A DNA stretch of 64,000 nt from Varroa destructor (taxonomy: Eukaryota > Arthropoda > Arachnida > Mesostigmata > Varroidae), in contig NW_019211459.1 in NCBI RefSeq assembly GCF_002443255.2, positions 19,938,871 to 20,002,870 of the forward strand. Direction: 5' to 3'. Below are positions 21,458-34,400 of the stretch, one piece after another; within the stretch, counting starts at the first letter, position 1, and each line of letters starts with the position of its first letter. Under the pieces are notes generated by a model. It saw only the letters and a list, made by a program, of their open reading frames with translations, made no database searches and was not told the origin of the DNA. The position numbers were made by a program, and so were the translations under genes.

Positions 21458-24400
21458 AAGATGCTGCCGACCAGAACATTCAAGCCGATCAGGAAAGCGA
21501 ACCGTAAAACCTGCAGCCAAGCTCAATTATTGGGGTGGTTTAGGCCGGCTGGGAAGTTATGATGAGTTTACCATCAATGCAGATCTTATATGAGGTATAG
21601 TAACACGCATTCAGTGTCGTTATTGCTCGCAAAAGGCTTCACTTCAATGAAATCCCAAACTGAAGACCAGAGTAGTACTTAAAATTGCTAAATAGTATTG
21701 TGTGATGTGAAGATGAGCTTGCACAAACGTATGGGTCCACATCCTGAACATAAATGATAGGTGACGCTCTAAGTCTCAGATGTCGATCGTATTAGGTATC
21801 CATGAAGTACGATTATATATATACAGAACGGCTAACATATTTTTTAGCTGGTAGGAAAAATAGAATATCTTCAAATTGATAAGCGCCATCATGCAGATAT
21901 GTGTACCATATCGACCACATCTGACATGTATTTGTTTGTATAATAGTTATCTTAAACGGTATGTCTCGTGAGGCTGCTGCCTACAAAATTCTAAATATCG
22001 ATGCTACAAAACTGACCAAAAACTTCAACAACAATGTATCACGTCTTATCGTTGTACGATTGTGGGATTTCGGTTTTTGTCGAACGCTCACCTCTCCATA
22101 CACGTGCTATATCGATAGAAGATACACAGAATAGTTTCGAAAAGGATAAGATACCTATTATTGATCATTTGTTAATTATTCAGTCATTTTCGCATACTAT
22201 GGATTGGGTAGGCATCTACCTGAAAGCAGAAAACTGCCGTACAGTTCTGTGACTTTATTTGGTAGACTACGGTGAACATTGCTAATGGTTAGTGAGAGTC
22301 TTACACGAAAGAAAAAGCTATCCATCACGTTACAAAATACGCTTAGGTTTAAAATGGCCTAATTGATCAGTCTCGCAGCCTAACCCCTATACTCCACATT
22401 TTGAGTGTAGAGTTATAGAAGAAATTCAGCTGTCCTAGTAACCGTTACTTTAGAAGCGCCTACTTTTCATTTAGTCGACGAATCACATCGGAAATCATCT
22501 CTGGACCAAGAATTATAGTCATCTAACAATCGGTAAATATTTCAAGTGTTTGTATTTGTTTGTACCATTGATTTGTGTCGAGGTTCATATGGAGATGTGG
22601 GGAGTCCGGGAACGTTTCCAGCTGAAATTTCAACCCTCTGTAAATACTGAGTAAAAGTTAACGACGTTAAAAAAATGCTGAATTTTCTTCTATTATACAA
22701 ATAGCAGGAGTGTTCAAATTCACCTCTCCCATGTCAATGATGTAGTATGATAGTTAGCACGAAGTTTCGTATTTGTTAACAATAACGTCGATAGACTTAG
22801 GCCTATGTGACCGCTCGGTCAATTATTTCGCTCCTGCCTAATGGCTACAGAAAAAAAAAGTATTGAGATGGTTTCGGGCAGATCTGCTTGATCCCCAGCC
22901 TAGAAACTATGCGATATTCTTCTAAGTAAGGTCATCACTAAATGTTTGCCCATAAGCCTTCTAGCTATTCAGGACGCTTAATCTTGAATGAGCTTCGGTG
23001 ATCTACAACCATCTAATCAAATGTCTTAAACCCACCGTAATCTAAAGTTTTTACTAGTATTTTACAATATATAGGCTTTCTTTCAATGAATACACGTTCA
23101 CCTAAGGTAAAATAGTGTTTTTTTTTTTAACCACACTTGAACTAAATAAGGTATTATAATTATTTGATCAATAAAAGAACTTTTATGATGATAAAAGTTC
23201 TTAAACTATTAGATAATAGTCTGGTTAGCAAGATACAGATTGGGAGTATCAAAAATCATTTATAAAACACTCTTACCTCAACGATGCCCAGCTTCGTACA
23301 TAATCTGTTATTCTGGTTTTGCCGTGACGGTAAAACAATTTGAATTTCTCTTGTCCGTATCAATGGCAATCTAGTGTCACATGTAGCCTCTACTAATGTA
23401 TGGTATGATAATAGATATTTAGGAACTACTATATACAGTAGAGCCATGCAATGATAGGCAGGCCCGTCAATGATATGATATAATGAAAAATGTCTTCACA
23501 TATCATTTTCTCACTTTGACATTGCTTATTAGCTTATGTTCTGTACGCCATTGTATGCTGTTACCATCACAGACGGCTCTTAATCAGCGAGAGAAAACTC
23601 TAATGCTACTATTGTTATTGTTATCATTAGTGCTATCATTAGAAAGACGTAAAATGAAGATAAATAAAATAAGCTTAACGAAATACATACGATTCACTGA
23701 GCACTGGCGTCTAGAATGCTTGAAAAGAAGATGGACTTTTTCACACTGGCAGCTAAACCTTCTCCGTGCATATGTATGTGACTGCGTGCATGTTCAAAAA
23801 GGCTAATGTAAACGATCATCAGCAAATTATCAATGATTAAACAATGCTCATAGAAACAGTACGTAGAAGGCTCGTCAACAGCTACGGATTCCTCAAAAGA
23901 GTCCTTTCGACACTACAGTTTACCTAACAACAATCAATTGAAGGAAAGTCGGGATGGGCAAAAGATCGGGGTTTAGGTAAAAAAAATTGCGTAATTTTCT
24001 TTGTTCGCTGAATAGCTCCAGTACATGTGTCTTAGCAAAAAACTTTTTTTTTTTTTAAGTTTCACTTGGAACAAAAATCTAGACTTAGAATAATCTAGAT
24101 CCAAATAAAGATTCGAATCACATACATATACATCCACACGTACATACACATACAATTAACTGTTGCGCGGGGGATAATCGAAAACAATGAACCTTTTTTA
24201 TGAAATTTTTATACAAATCATACTTTATCTATAGTGGAAATATAAGATGAACCGTCAAAAATGTTTGTTGTTTTAAAGGTATTTAGAAAATGAAAATTAG
24301 CCCATGAAAGCTATTTAAACAATATAAGTTTTCCCTATTTTGTACGATTTCCTTTTAATAAACGAAACAAAAAACAACAACCATATGTACAGAATAAAGG

Positions 24401-24640
24401 ATTCGAGAAGCATGAAAAGGATCGTGTTTTTTTTGTTATCTCTGTTTAGGCAGTGACACCCGCCATTGGGATTAATCTATAGTAATTTTCCGCTCATTAA
24501 AAAATCTCGAAGATAAAAAAGCTGTTGAGCGGGCATAATAGCGTTCATAGCCTATATGATTGATGCTCAATCTGGATTAAAATCTTGCTGGAACTTCGGA
24601 TAAAATTGCACTGATTCTGGAGTAAGCACGACTACTGTTT
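21458..24640. other. 3' flank of the RRM gene; no supported gene
   Basis: AT-rich. Holds a 12-bp-stem hairpin at 23175-23202 (AAGAACTTTTAT / ATAAAAGTTCTT, loop GATG) that overlaps an AATAAA at 23170-23175. A 107-codon + frame at 23483-23806 begins with a signal-peptide-like stretch (MKNVFTYHFLTLTLLISLCS) but has a Leu run and no domain; probably chance. Confidence 0.4.
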
Positions 24641-24647
24641 TACTTAG

Positions 24648-24956
24648 ACTAGTACCAAATTGTCCAAAAATTCTTTCCAATTAAATCTAGCAAATTTTCA
24701 TGGAGAAAAATACCTCCATTCGACATCGTGCAACATGCAGGATTTTTCAGAAATTGCGCACCGAACTACCTTGCAGATAGATTTGCCGGCCACCACTGAT
24801 AAGTACGATCAGGCTCCGCTTATGATGCTACGCATATTCGTCCAGTGCCAGACACATTACTTGAGTTGGGCAGCTGTTATGCAATCAATAGGTGTGGCAG
24901 GCCCATCAGATTATATCGATGATGAAGAAACCCAAGCGTCAGACAATCTGTTTACT
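24648..24956 (+). CDS. Candidate exon, unidentified protein
   Basis: Open phase-0 segment between an acceptor-like TTACTTAG and a strong donor ACT|GTGAGT. The sequence is protein-like (…IDLPATTDKYDQAPLMMLRI… then SDYIDDEETQASDNLFT) but no domain is recognised. It may be a 3' exon of the RRM gene, whose exon 15 alternative donor is out of phase with it, or part of another gene. Confidence 0.3.
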
Positions 24957-25014
24957 GTGAGTTGTTCGCTTTCGTGATGATGGAGTGATAGCCTGTTTGT
25001 CTCTTAAACCTAAG

Positions 25015-25047
25015 GACATGTTCGAAGTCGGGCCTAGGTACACCTAA
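25015..25047 (+). CDS. Candidate terminal exon after a 58-bp intron
   Basis: After the GTGAGT donor at 24957, an AAG acceptor at 25012-25014 restores phase 0 and gives DMFEVGPRYT then TAA. The intron would be 58 bp. A second frame through the same acceptor stays open to 25450, so the model is not unique. Confidence 0.2.
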   Translation, partial: DMFEVGPRYT

Positions 25048-25202
25048 TTTCGTGCTAGAAGCCAGCCGTCTAACGCAATGCTTAATGGCTGCACCAGGAG
25101 TGGGACATTTTCTTCTGCTTCTTGAACCCCTTTTTACTCCAGAATATGTCTATAATGATAAAAAAATGAAGACATTTCCTCGATGTATGCTTGCTTCCCA
25201 AG

Positions 25203-25287
25203 AGATCGCATCCCGAGCTATGATAGTGGACAACCGCAACAGCAGCTGCCCCGAAATCTGGGTTACAGGCGGGGTGGCGCCACAGAG
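25203..25287 (+). CDS. Candidate Gln/Arg/Gly-rich exon
   Basis: GC-rich patch bounded by CCCAAG and GAG|GTTCCT. It reads DRIPSYDSGQPQQQLPRNLG then YRRGGATE, the texture of a low-complexity RNA-binding tail. A competing + frame (25052-25450) and a - frame also run through it. The function is inferred from composition only. Confidence 0.22.
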
Positions 25288-25450
25288 GTTCCTTATAAAT
25301 ATAAATATACTTTCGTTTATCAGAAGCTGCAGCGTGGTCGATTTCTATTTGGGTTCGACGGCGACTTTGCTGATTAGTGATAATGGCACCCACCATGCGA
25401 TATCACAGGAATTTACCATTACTACTGACGCTATAGTGCCGATGTATTGA

Positions 25451-28400
25451 TGCAAACACTAACGGAAATGGCGGCGATTGGAAATTGTAAAAACACGGTA
25501 GACACAGTGTAACAGCGCAAACGGCACTTTCCCGCATCTACCTAGTGTAATTATAGGGTTTATCACTATTAGGTCTATTCAATGCTGATGAAAATGTCTT
25601 GTCAATTTAAGGGGATCAAGGTTTAGTTAGGTGTTAAACACGTATTACGTGTTTCGCTCAGCTTCTACAAGAGTTGGTACTCTTTCTCCAAATTTGCAGA
25701 GTCCGAGCAGCAAAACTAATTATCCAATTCAATATACGTTGACAAGTAGCAAAGTGTAGTGCCGTTAAGTTTCTAGGCGAAATATATAATAGCAGCGGAG
25801 CATACAAAAGTTACGGATTCGATTTGTCCTCATTCTGAGTACGTACAGGCTATTTCGCGTTTCTAAAAACCGTCGTTTAAAGGGTCTTAGGATCCATCTC
25901 TTTCTCAAAACTCAAAAAAAAGAGTCCTACTTCTATAGATGTACATATCTACAATATAAGCGATCTAATTAGTTTAACAGTATGTATTAGGAATTTTAAC
26001 TAAAGCCTTAAGTTGCAACAATTCTGGAGTCTTTCAAATTGTCAGAACTACTAACGCAGTAAGAATAAAACAAATGTCGGACATAAGAGAAAATTTTAAA
26101 TACTCTTTTAAATAATGTTAATTTCTGTCAAATATAAAAATAGCCATTCAAAAACTATATTTATATATAAATAGAAACTCTTTTCGTCAATAAAATATAG
26201 TTCAAAAGGTCTGTGAGCATTCTGCCTATAGGTCATCATTCACATCCCATTAGGCGAGAAGCCCAGCTTAAGTGCTACACCAACATTAAACAATTGTACT
26301 CGAAGATATGAAGCTTAATTCTTTCTGTGGAGTTTCTGGTGTATTGTAGCTCCTAAGTTCTGCAGCCCAACATCCCCCAGTGTCGCCAAAAAGTTTTTTA
26401 GTGCGCCTTGACTAGCATTTTGTTCTTCACCCGGCTTTTTTGTTTAGATACTACAGCTTATTCAACGATGCTATTGAATAGACACTAGCAAAACACAAGG
26501 TGAAAAGCACCGTTGATTTCTGATGCTTTCTGTGTCGATGGACGCGGTCTGCTATGACTGTGCCCGGTGCAACGATAGTTGGAAGGAACAATAGCAATGG
26601 GAATATGCAGAAGCGATTGCTTTTTGTCACTTGTGGACATTTATCTCACTTTGAATCAACAAAGCAATGAATCTATCTGGGGAGCTGGACAATATAGCGC
26701 AAACTACTTCAGCCCCCAATACGAATAGCAACAATAACGCAAATTAACTGAAAGTTCAGCAGCTGATAGTAAACTAATTAATCGACTTGCTATGGCCTTT
26801 CCACTTTTAGCAGGCGAAATTTATTTATGTTGACGCCCATGGAATAACACGATTCGTGCAATAAAATCAGACATCAGAACACGATCTGGCCGTTGAACTC
26901 ACCTACGTTAATAACAGGCAGGTTATGCTTAAGCTGGGTCGTTATTCACGCTTGGCAATGTTTCTACCTCGAAGGGAAATCATTTGTGGCGTTGTGTGAC
27001 CACATTGAGGACTTGGACAAATAGTCCCGTTAGCTATTTTTTTTTGGGGGCTGATTCTCGTCTTGGGGGGTCAACGCAACTTCGTACTCGGAAATCTCTT
27101 TGGACGAATTACGACGAAAGCTGCGGGGTGCGCAAACAGGAAGGTCATAGTTAGGCTGTAAAGTTCATAGGGGGCGGGGGGCAATGTTAAATTACGCTCC
27201 GCTGTTCAGATCTAGTTAAGTGATCCCTATTATCTAGGCGAAAAGGCAGTGTCGTTCACAGAAAGTCAGGGCTTGTCTGGAGCTGAGTGAAAATAACAAA
27301 GATAATATATTTTTACCCAATTTTCGTCAATTAGACACAGCGGCAATCGTAACAAAACCCAGCTCACACAAGTATATGCTGTAGTAGGCTAATCTACGTG
27401 TTGCGTTAATCCTTTCGTACCGTATTTAGGCACAAACTTAAATAGAGTATCAAAAGCAAACGGCTAATCGTCAATTTAACCAGCGACTTTTATGTTCGGT
27501 GACTTTGTCAGTAACTTCTACTGCGAGCGTATCGTAGAAGGAAGTCGAGCCTGAAACTGTATGACATAGCATAACGTTCGAAAAAGGGGCTTCAACTTCC
27601 AATGAACTTTTTACCTAAAACTACAGTCCATTTTAAACGGATATATTAGAGATTTTATTTTAAACCATGAAGCAACATATGTTTCTTGATAGCTATCTTC
27701 AAAAAAATCTTTCACAGCCCAGACTGTCGGGCATTTTTTCCACGATAGATCTCGGTACCGCTGTGACCTTTTCAGGGGATTGAGTTTGAAACGATGAATA
27801 ATCAAGCGCAAGAAGTCATCAAGCGGGTGAACGGATACTGCACCCATCATTTGTCCCATTTTCCGGGTTTTCAGCAGAGACTCAAACTGCGTTTGCGCGC
27901 AGATTCGGACCAAAATATCTGTTTCTTTGGTTAATCTGTAAACACCCCTGGTACCTTATCGTACTGAGCGCTTTCAACATCCACGAAGCTCTACTGAATC
28001 ATATTTAAAATATACGCAGTTCAGCAAATAGAATAAATGATATCAGGTCGACGATGTGTGAACTTGTTAAAATAAGTGTTAGAATAGAACCATTCTCGGA
28101 GGGCTGCATGAGAACAGTTCGGTGTTTTACAAAGAGACAGCTATAAACTTCAAGGCAAAGCCATTGTCGTTAAATGCTGTCGTTACGATCCGGCCAAAAT
28201 GACGTTATCGCTCTTTATCTTTCTCTACTGAAGATGAACGACATACATCGCCCGACTGTGGGTTCCATTCCCCAGCGGATAATAGCTTCAGAAGCTAGTT
28301 AAATTAAGCGCCTCGTATTTTCGACAATAGGACAAGTTGTATCGGACCGTTTCTGGCTTCCCGAACAAGTATTGGGGTGGCAGTGCTATAGTGCCCGCAG

Positions 28401-31400
28401 ATGAAGAGTTAGCAATGCATGTAAATCCGCTAAACGGGAGTAGCAATTATATGCACCACACTGAACTTCACGATCGTCACATCACGAGCCTCAGGGCCAA
28501 AGGTAGGACTAAAACCGGTTTTGTGGCAACGGTACCAGCAAGATTTCTGGAACAGTCACGGGACAAGCGTACTGACGACGAATGACTGTCCACAGTATAT
28601 CAGTCTGGTTCAACAAGTTAATTGCACCGGGAAAATTCTTCGGGATAATTGATATATTCGCCTTAAACAACACAATACTCAAGCGGGCAGTTAATATCAT
28701 TAGGAACGTAGCAGCTAGATTAGTGACGATTTGAGGGTTCCATGAGAGCGTGCGGTAGTAACGTGCTTGCTCATTAAGCTTACACATAGCTAAATAGCTA
28801 GGCGCAGAACGCTGCTTGTTTTGTGCGCAGAGGACGAGGCGACTTCAAGACAAGCCTCTGAAGTAATGCCTAGCTAGGGCAGTATCATCAGAGTCGAAAT
28901 ATTTCGAGCAACGATTCAGAACCAATCAAGCAGTGTTTGGTAAGCGATCCGACGCACTTAATTGCAGGTCGGACATCGAGCAGTCAGACTTGTTCTAACT
29001 AATTCAGCTCAGCGTAAAAAGGCTAGCAGGATCGAACTAACTGCTTGCATTGATTTCTATATATACATACTTTCCGAAATCTTTCTAGATTAATTTATGG
29101 AGCTATTTTTTGAAAAATCATAATTGTACTTTTTCTCTGTAACATTTCGTTCTTATGTATTTTCGAAGTGTTATATTAATAACAATGTTTCTTTGAAATG
29201 AAAAAAAAAAAACGTATGCCACGCATTGCATAGAGCACGCATTGTTCACATATGTAGAACGTGGTGCTCGACAGAGCTTTTATGCTAAGACACAGAGTTG
29301 TACTCATAAAGAAACATGGTAACACAACATGTTCATTAAACCCATTCAGCACACATCCATTTCCCACTCGACAAACAATCATCTGAGGTCGTCTAAAGTG
29401 TTTATGGTTATTTTGAAGCTTACCACGATAGTTATCATACGCTAGTCAATGTCAACTTCGATGTTGTCTATTAATTTTTTAAGTTATTGGATCATGAAAA
29501 CGGACGTAACCGAATTCCTTCAGTGTAATTTTATGATCAGAGTGTGGCATCAGCGACCTGTATTTGCAAATCTAGCACACGTGGGATATTGTACACATGA
29601 GTAACACGAATGTCATTTCTAGACCGTTTGACTGATATCTTTATGCTTAACAAATTCTGTCCATTTAGGCATCCTTGTACACGACTCCTCTATCCAGGAG
29701 TTATAGTGTGGGAGTGGCGGTCAACACTTTGTCTCGAGCTGGTAGAAAAGTGCACTAAAAGAAAAACAAAGAACCGTACTATCCACTATCATTTTTTGTT
29801 GTCCACAAGCGTCGGGTGATAAAGGTGAGAAACGTCGATACGCCGTAGAAATTTCACCGGACGCTTCACTCATAGGTTAGAAACCTGTACTTATTTTTTT
29901 CTAATTAATCATACATATACATATATTAGACACACGACCTTTAAGAGAAAAAAATATATAGATCTTCATAAGAAAGATCGCCAATTTAAAAAGATCATGC
30001 AGCTGCGTACAGAGTTTTGTGCTAATTTTTAAAATAAAATTGCAGCGGAGACTTGATAGTGCCAATAGTCTTATCCATTATTGATAAAGGCGCAAGATCT
30101 GTAAGTGCTTAACGGCTTTTTTGGCCATTTGAAAATTCTATGTTAACGACGGTTTCATTATTTCTTATACAACACAAACATCTACCACATGTATCTTACC
30201 TCATATGAACATAGAAAAAAAATCAACAAAAAAACACTCGTAAATTGTAGACAGTGGCGACCTTGACCGATGCTCCTGACTCTGGTCTGGATGTCTGTGC
30301 TTACGTTTACGTCAAAGGTTTCCATGTTTAGCATTCGTAGCAGGTACAATTATGGGACATTTATTTTTCCTTTGTCAGTTTGTTAATCAGTAATGGTTAA
30401 AAACTAACTAGGCCTAACGGCAGCTCAACAGAAATAGCAACCAGTTCTAAGAGTAAGCCAGAAACCCTTAATAAGCAACTGTCGTCTGTAAAACAGCGGT
30501 TATGACGAGATGTTGAAAGGCTCTTTTTCCCCGCTATATATAGTGTGAATCCAATTTGTATCAGTTGCATTTACTGTTAACATGTATTAACGATATGCAA
30601 ACATACAAACGTTCGTTTTATTCTTTAACGACGAATAAGCAATGAATGACCTTACATTTTATAAATTGTTCCTTCATCTCCTTTGACTGCTAGACAAAAA
30701 ATAATGATCACTGTTTACCAATGCTACTATTCAGGGGACGATGAAAAGCGCCCAGAATCGGGTAAGAAAGTGACATAGTAAATTAGGTAAACATCTACTC
30801 TTTGACGGAAATCTTCTGTGTCTTTTCACAATATTTTACAATGTATACGTAGGAGTAAACAAGCGAGGTAAACAGTCAGCTTCGGGGAATTATGTTTTGC
30901 GCGATTGATCAAAATCAACTCGTATGCTGTGCTAAACGTATTCGAACCAGTGATATCACTAGCAATCACTTCATATACTTTTTTTTTTCTAATTTATCGT
31001 TTGTTCTTTCAGGAGTATATATAAGTTCAAGCTATTTTTAGTAAAGATTAATTCTCTTCAAGCACTTTCCCTAGATCAACTCATTCCACTTTCATTCATT
31101 CATTCATTCCTCGCAATAATTAAAATCATTAAGTTATCACAATGGAAAATGTCGGCGAACGATAACTAATATGAAAACGTTTTGACTTGTTGAAAAAGCG
31201 CTTCTCAGATACTTTTTTGTATTGCAGAAATGCATTTTGATGGCGAACATTGAATTCAGCACTTCCGCTCATCATATAGATAGTTATCCTCGAATTTAAA
31301 TTTGGCGCCGAAGATGCTGAATTCTACCCTTCCCTCTCCCCTCCGATAACTGTTGAGGCTGTGCTAAGGAAAGGATAAGTGTATGCGCAAGTTTCTGTCA

Positions 31401-34400
31401 ACTGAATATCAATAACCAGGAAGAATTAATTAGGTGAGTAACTTTTGGTCAGGAACATTAGAATGATTACTATTATTATTATAATGAAACCAATCCGAAA
31501 AAAATGATACGTTATGTTACGAATAACATACGAAAGTAATGAAGCAGAGGAAAGATATCTGCAATTAAAGGGAACGAAGTAACATTTTAATTCTAAATTT
31601 GCTTCATAATTTTAGGACAAACGTGTGAGTGTTCTAATCTAGTAGAATTTTCACTCTAAGGTCGTTGACTTCTGCTAAAAATTGAGTACAGATCAGCCTT
31701 TGTTTCTTAGTTCTCAACGCTACATTTCCACGAATAGATATCACAGACCACAATGTTACTGAGGTCCAGAGAGCAAGGCATATATACACGTATCCTATGA
31801 ACGCTAATTTAATTAAAATAAGCTGAAAAAGCGATTCGTTTTTACTGCATGGAAGTGGGATATTAGTTTCGAACTTGTAAGGCCCATTAATGCTTGTTCT
31901 GATCTAAGCAGTGATAGTTTACTCTCAGGGGCCGCTTTCATTTCACGTCAGCGTCGTATTTTTAAATCACTGCAGCTCGTGGGCAAGGAGTCACTAGGGC
32001 TGCTTAGACTTTTAATGAAAATACATGACGCACGAACTATTACTGTAGATATTTATAGACGTTTTCTTGTCCTCTCGAACAGTTCCGAAGCACTCTTCAT
32101 TACGCAGACAAGTTAAACCAGTGGTTCCTGCCAAAGCTTTAATAGAATGGCGTGAGCCAGTTAAAGTGTGCTGCCAATAGTAGCAGTAGATATTCGGTAC
32201 TTGCTAAACGTTGGATTGTTGGATTATTTAACACCTATATGAAAGCACGATTCTCAGCGCTGAATCGGTGACCGATAAATATCAACTCAGACGCTCGAGC
32301 CTCGTGCTAAGATTTTCAAGAGGCTCTGCCGTTTGACCGTGTGCGTGTGGTCAAGGCCTAATAGGACTCTAGGGAGAATTCACCTTCAAATCAAATATAG
32401 AAATTTATGCAGCCACCGCGCTATGTAGACACTCATTAGTAGACCCATTCGAACGCTGGTTCTTCAGTGAATCATCTGTTCAGTTACTCTATAGCTCAGA
32501 AGATCATACTATATTAAGATGCTAGCAAAAGCTTAGCGTGACATTCTCCTATCTTCTAATATACGTAATGTACTTCAGTTTCAATAGTCGATTGCTAATT
32601 TTGATCTTTAAGCGTTGCAAGTCAGTTCGATAGTCCATAGATAGGTATGTCTGAATTGGGTCTGCAAAAATTGCTTATCGACCCGTATTGGGTACCGCAT
32701 TGTGTTTGTTTTTTTCGTAAAAGTGTGTTAATTTTTTTTTGTTTCCTGTTTATCCTCAAGGCCACGATCCCATATAGACTTTTATTGTCGAAAGCGATCA
32801 ATGCCATAAGCGATCTGTGGAAAAATGACTTTTATGAGAGCTACTAGGTGTTTATTGAAGATGTGTAAGGGAGAACTTTCTGCATCATTTGATAACGTAG
32901 CAGTTGTACACTAAAATTCGTCTATAACATTTTCTGTTCGAACGAACCTAATGACGATGAATAAACATTCAGGACAAACACTACGACAAATCTATAAGAT
33001 AGATAGCGCTTCTTAAATTCACTTGCTTAAGTAAGACAAGGCCCTGCCTAATCTGTTATGTACTTAGCACCACTAACCTGATATAAACTTGATACAGTAC
33101 TGGAACGTTATGCTAGACTACTAGCTTCAATTCTGGAATTAAAAAAAAAAACGTTCCAGGCCTTACGAATACGTCCATCGATTTAATCGTTTCATATATA
33201 CGTGCCCATATACACAAAATGCTCTGTGACGCTTTTACGATTATATATATATATACGTATTACGTTTAGAAAACGGTACTGGTACTCTCTTGTCCCTGCA
33301 CGAGGCACATTGCACCCGCAATGGGAGACGTTTACAGTTATTGTTTCTTTTCCAGATGATAAAGATACACTAAAAAATGCGAAGTTTTAAGACTCACCGT
33401 CCCTTCATAAATGGCTGGGTCGGTACTCCACTGTTATGTACATTGAGCTTTTCGAACTTGTACCAACTTAAACGCCGACAAGCGTACATCTCTGAAAAGC
33501 AGACATGTTGAACGAATCAAAAGTAAAAGTAATAGTTACTAAGACAAATCTTCTACTTGTTCTGCTTCCCACTGATCCTTTTTATCAATTATAGCCAAAA
33601 ACTATCTCTGATTTGTGCTGCTCAACGTATCATGACTAGCTGTCTAGCGGACACAAGTGGACCCACAGCGCTCTACACGTACGAACAGGTAGATACGCAA
33701 TTCATGAATAGATATACAGACGGAGACGGGAAATGGCAGACAGACAAATACACCGCAAACGAAGGGGCGGATTCTTCCCGCTCCTTGACCTAACAACACG
33801 ACCCCAATAGACACGAAGGTGTCTGCAACAGACGTCGTGTTTTTTCTGTTTGCTTCTTCATTTTCACCGCTTTTCATTGGGCCCCACGGCCGTTCTTGAG
33901 CTACCGTCGCCCTTTGACGCAGCTACTACTGCCAAACGCCACTAACATCATGTGACGCTGCTGATTCGCCTACTGCTGTTACAGGCAGTTGATTCGTATG
34001 TGCCGATTCTAGGCTGTATTATAGTACTGCTTGTTTGCCAACTACTTTCTTGTACATAATAGTCGACAGCGGCAACTGAACGAAGACAGCGGCACCGACA
34101 GGCCGAGAACAGTATACGGCCTACCATATAGCTAGTCCAGGATACTGACAGTTATAACCGGCATAAACCTACCATAGTCCGATACCGTATAAACTGCCGT
34201 ACTGCAGAAGAAGATAAAATGCGCGAATTTTGAAGGACGTCTCGTTCGCAGAGGTGGAAAAGAAGATCTTGCGCTTATCTGTCTTGTTTTTGTCTCACTG
34301 CAGGGTGATTCTCTGCAAAACAACAATACGTGGTACACGAACCCGTAAAAATTACTGTTGAGCTAATCTACACATATATGCCTGAAAAAGAGATCAAGGA

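Noticed and set aside
23483..23806. Secreted protein with N-terminal signal-like segment
   Set aside because: AT-rich hydrophobic codons and a Leu run explain it; no splice signals, domain or second exon.
27611..27913. Possible transposase remnant on the - strand
   Set aside because: No catalytic motif (DDE/DDD) or terminal repeats could be matched.
33304..33390. C2-domain-like fragment (HPQWETFTVIVSF)
   Set aside because: Too short, isolated, and lacks the Ca-binding Asp pattern.
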